From assembly GCA_013398275.1 (NCBI GenBank), contig VZSE01010148.1:310001-374000 (forward strand): DNA of 64,000 nucleotides, in the 5' to 3' direction. The stretch comes from Promerops cafer (lineage: Eukaryota > Chordata > Aves > Passeriformes > Nectariniidae). Under the pieces are notes generated by a model that saw only the letters and a program-made list of their open reading frames with translations, made no database searches and was not told the origin of the DNA. Positions 61,181-64,000 of the stretch are shown piece after piece. Position numbers and translations under genes: made by a program. The stretch's first letter is position 1. Each line of letters starts with the position of its first letter.

Positions 61181-62104
61181 GGAAAAAGAGGAAAAATATA
61201 AGAAAACAGAAAATACAGTCACTGATTCAGAAGAGGAGGCTGACTTTATGAGGGCAGAGAGGGAATTCAGACTGGGAGTGTCAGTGCTCCAAGGACTGTC
61301 TGCACTTTGAGAGTACTGGGGAAATTTTGGGGTCACCAGCCCATGCTCTTCCCACCATTTTCTCTTTCCTTCCATCTTCCCACTGCCCTTTCCTTATGCA
61401 GCCACCCAGGCTGAGCTGTGCTGGTGTGGGCAGGAGCCTGGTGAATCCTATGCCTGTGCCTCAGTGACCATCCTGACACCAGGCCTTTGGCCTGATGGTC
61501 AGTCAGTGCCACAATCTGGGCACTGCTCTTAGGAAGGAAAAAGGGAAAAAGGGAAGAAAATTGTCTCCATGGGGAGGAGGAAAACAAAGCAAACCAAATC
61601 TCCTACTGTGTTATTTGGTGATGTGGTTCCATCAGAGCCTGAACAAGGTAGGGAGATCAGGAAGGTTTGAGTGCTCTCTGTTATTAAACATCTCTTCATT
61701 TATTCTGTCTGGGCTGGGATGGCTTCTAAACATTTGCTCCTGCTGGTTCTATCTGCCTTCCTCTGACACCATTAAATGTTTTATAAAGCCTGCTCTGCCA
61801 GTATCTGTAGGCTGGAAGAAGCTGCACAGGGTTTAAGGAGAGGAGAAGGAGATTTTACTCTTCTTTGACAGAAGAGAATTTTTCCTCTTCTATTCCCCCA
61901 CAAACAACTTGGAAAAAGACACACATGGTGCATTGCATTTAACAAAGTGACAATGCATTTAAATAGTGTACCACTGCAAGTATAATTGCAATTTGTTGTA
62001 ATTTCTTCTCCAAATTCCACCCTGACACAGTTGATTTATTTTGCAAATCAGTGCATCTGGAGCGTGTGCCGTGTCACATTATGGGCCTTTGATACAGAAC
62101 CTTT

Positions 62105-62340
62105 GTTTTATAACAGGGAAAATAATTAGCTTTCGGACAAGCTTGAGCTGTGATGTCAGAAGCTATCCATGGCTGCTGAAAGAAGTTATTAGTGTTGAGC
62201 TGATGAAGGCTCCCTGGCAAAGCTCTGCCTCTTTACTAATTTGTCTCTCTGGGATTTTAGCAAAAATTTTTAAAAAATTATGTACATGTAAAAAAGTGCA
62301 TTTATTTATGCATTAAAAAGGTCTATATTTGTATAGCAAA
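62105..62340. promoter_or_regulatory. Candidate conserved non-coding element
   Basis: AT-rich sequence without interspersed repeats. It contains AATAATTAGC (62121-62130), the palindrome TACATGTA (62283-62290) and TGCATTTATTTATGCA (62297-62312), in which TGCAT and ATGCA form an inverted pair resembling half octamers. Motif content suggests POU or homeodomain binding, but this is inference only. Confidence 0.28.
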
Positions 62341-62864
62341 AATGCCAGTAACATTGCTGCTGCTGAGATTTACAGACAGCTGAGAAATAACTAAAATAAA
62401 AGGCATTGCTTCATTCCAGCAGCAACAACACTTTCCTCCGAGCAGGGAAATATTTGGGCATTTTTTTTTTATTAACTTTTTTCTCCCTCCTCCTGCCCCA
62501 CTCCTCGAAATTCACAGCATTCATTGGCAAGTCTGGTAATTATCATTCATTAACGGTGTCAGCTTTCCTCCAAGTGCCATCAGCAGAGCCCTCTCCCAAT
62601 GTCACCCATGCCAGTGGGGCAGATCCTTCCCTTGCTGTCCCTGCCATCGTTTCTCCCAGGCTGGAGCAGCTTCTCTGCTCCCAAACAAAAACACACCTGG
62701 GGAGAAGCTGCCCCTCACTGCCCCTGGGACAGCGAGCCCCAGCGTGGTTGTACTGCCCGAGGGGAAATACTGTGGGAAGATGTGGAGTGGGATGAATTAA
62801 AAGTGTCTCCTGACCTGTGGAGGGTTTGATTTGGCCCAGGAGGAATGAATGAACATGGATCACT

Positions 62865-63180
62865 CCGAGCCTGCAACGTCCAAGGTGTAATCTAATTTCT
62901 CAATGTAGTCAACCAGTTGAAATGTGCAAAATATGGACTCTGCTGGGAATCTGGCTGAGCTGTGTCTGATTAGCATGTGCAACTGTTCACTGGCAGGTTT
63001 TTGTGAGCATTTAGTCTCTGCTTTAAACAGAATCATCACCAGCTGGTTATTTTTTACTGTTATTAGGTTAGAAAATAGCACTGAGGTATACAACAGTAAT
63101 CACAAAGCTATGATGCCAGGGAAAAAATAATCACGTTAAATTGACCTTCATGAATAAGAGTGAGGTTCCATTTCGGCTCA
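62865..63180. promoter_or_regulatory. Candidate conserved non-coding element
   Basis: About 300 bases with balanced composition, no simple repeats and many binding-site-like words: TGTAATCTAATTTC, TGATTAGCATG (62968-62978), CAGCTGG E-box (63039-63045), ACAGTAATCAC and ATAATCACG. This resembles neural or limb enhancer texture in vertebrate gene deserts. There is no coding frame. Untested. Confidence 0.28.
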
Positions 63181-63663
63181 TTTCTGTTCATTTTAAAACC
63201 AGCATTAGCTTTTCTGGCACATAGTTTTTCATTGTTTGCTGAGCATGGCTCGATTAGAATGATTCACTGTCTTTAATATTAGTGATTATGGTCCATTTCA
63301 ATTACACAATGTGTTGTAGTTTGTTGTATTACTCTCCTGCCATCTCTCTGTTGACTTCCTTTGAGGGAAGCAAAAGAAGAGGAGGAAATAGATGCTGAAA
63401 GTGGGAGGTGGGGAAGTGACCCCCCTTTTCCTAAATGGAAATCTCAGTGGATAAGCAGCAGTGTCTGTAATGTTTAAATATGGGGTTTCAAGCTCAAATG
63501 AAGTTACACTCTCCAACCCATAACTTGAGATTCTGCCTGGTGGTCACTGATCCACCTGTCCCATGGATTTAATAGAGAAAAATCAGCAAGGCAAGGAATG
63601 CTGCATGCTCTGAGCCTCGTGTTGGGATTAGGGCAGGATTTAGGAGATTTATACAAGTGACAG

Positions 63664-63768
63664 ATTAAAGGTTGTTTGGAAAACACTCCCAGAGACAGGG
63701 TGGGATTGTTGGGGTGTCCTGGGCAGGGCCAGGAGTTGGGCTTCATGATCCTGGTGGGCTCCATAANG
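63664..63768 (+). mobile_element. CR1 LINE fragment, 3' end
   Basis: Plus-strand CR1 terminus: ACACTCCCAGAGACAGGGTG, GGATTGTTGGGGTGTCCTGG, GCAGGGCCAGGAGTTGGGCT, TCATGATCCTGGTGGGCTCC. This is the same subfamily as the minus-strand copy at 3641-3915, whose low-coordinate end is its reverse complement. The terminal repeats are lost and an N lies at 63767. It is 5'-truncated and inactive. Confidence 0.9.
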
Positions 63769-64000
63769 GGGTCATACAAGGGTAAAAGACAGACTGGGCT
63801 TTCTGTGGTGCCCAACTGCACTGAGGGAGGGTTCCCCCAATTGTGGGGGAACTCGTGGTCCCTCAGTGAGCCACGAGGGACCCGTGCACTGTTCCAGCTC
63901 ACCCCTGCCTGGCTGATCCTGGTGGCCAGAGTCAGTGTTGCCTGAGTTTTTGCTGACCAGAGTTGGATTGCAGACAGAATACAGCATGGGCTTTCAAAAC
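63769..64000. other. Non-coding end of window
   Basis: Short unique-looking stretch after the CR1 copy. Overlapping short frames on both strands; nothing recognised. Confidence 0.5.

Larger units (their letters stand above)
61181..63663. other. Non-coding stretch with AT-rich candidate elements
   Basis: No exon or RNA gene is seen. It contains a poly(T) run (62461-62470) and two repeat-free AT-rich blocks, 62105-62340 and 62865-63180, listed separately. The remainder is ordinary unique sequence. Confidence 0.6.

Noticed and set aside
60701..61375. 224-codon minus-strand open frame, the longest in the window
   Set aside because: It runs antisense through a CR1 3' end and the (TG)n repeat, giving a His-Thr run. 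It has no recognisable domain, so it is a repeat artefact.
1..64000. CRISPR arrays, insertion sequences, phage or bacterial gene clusters
   Set aside because: No direct-repeat/spacer pattern, no dense coding, and avian CR1 elements throughout indicate a vertebrate nuclear genome.

Overview
This window looks like non-coding DNA from a bird nuclear genome, most likely a songbird (passerine). The main evidence is ten recognisable fragments of CR1, the dominant LINE retrotransposon of birds. Nearly all are 5'-truncated pieces that reach or approach the CR1 3' end. One further fragment looks like a passerine-type endogenous retroviral LTR. Microsatellites are scattered through otherwise single-copy sequence. 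There is no bacterial gene layout: no operons, ribosome binding sites, CRISPR array or tRNA/rRNA genes. The runs of N (10 bases at 20939-20948, single bases at 21208, 54207 and 63767) are typical of a eukaryotic draft assembly.

I found no protein-coding gene or exon that I can support. The open reading frames are short, overlap in several frames, resemble no family I know, and the longest runs through an antisense CR1 and a (TG)n repeat. The longest one outside repeats (192 codons at 38289-38867) is about what chance gives in 64 kb read in six frames. The window is therefore an intergenic region or part of a large intron. The flanking gene cannot be named from this sequence.

Layout. 1-19.4 kb is mostly unique sequence with CR1 pieces at 3.6, 9.2, 13.7 and 19.4 kb, and a 30-bp tandem duplication of an ATTTGCAAA element at 7.1 kb. 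20.1-22.4 kb is a simple-repeat hotspot. It holds a poly(A)/(GAAAA)n tract broken by an assembly gap, an 82-bp T-rich tandem duplication, a pure (GGGAT)20 array and a 10-bp GTGTGTCCCT minisatellite. 22.4-35.9 kb is long unique sequence with AT-rich, homeodomain-motif-containing stretches that could be conserved enhancers. 35.9-39.6 kb carries two CR1 copies in opposite orientation. 39.6-54 kb is unique, with a paired E-box element at 41.96 kb. An LTR fragment lies near 54.0-54.6 kb. 58.5-63.8 kb is a cluster of four plus-strand CR1 3' ends with a (TG)13 tract.

No genes act together here. Any function would be regulatory (distal enhancers) or structural (repeat-driven DNA conformation). The enhancer candidates rest only on sequence texture and motif content and need cross-species alignment. 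I saw no convincing novel biological system.
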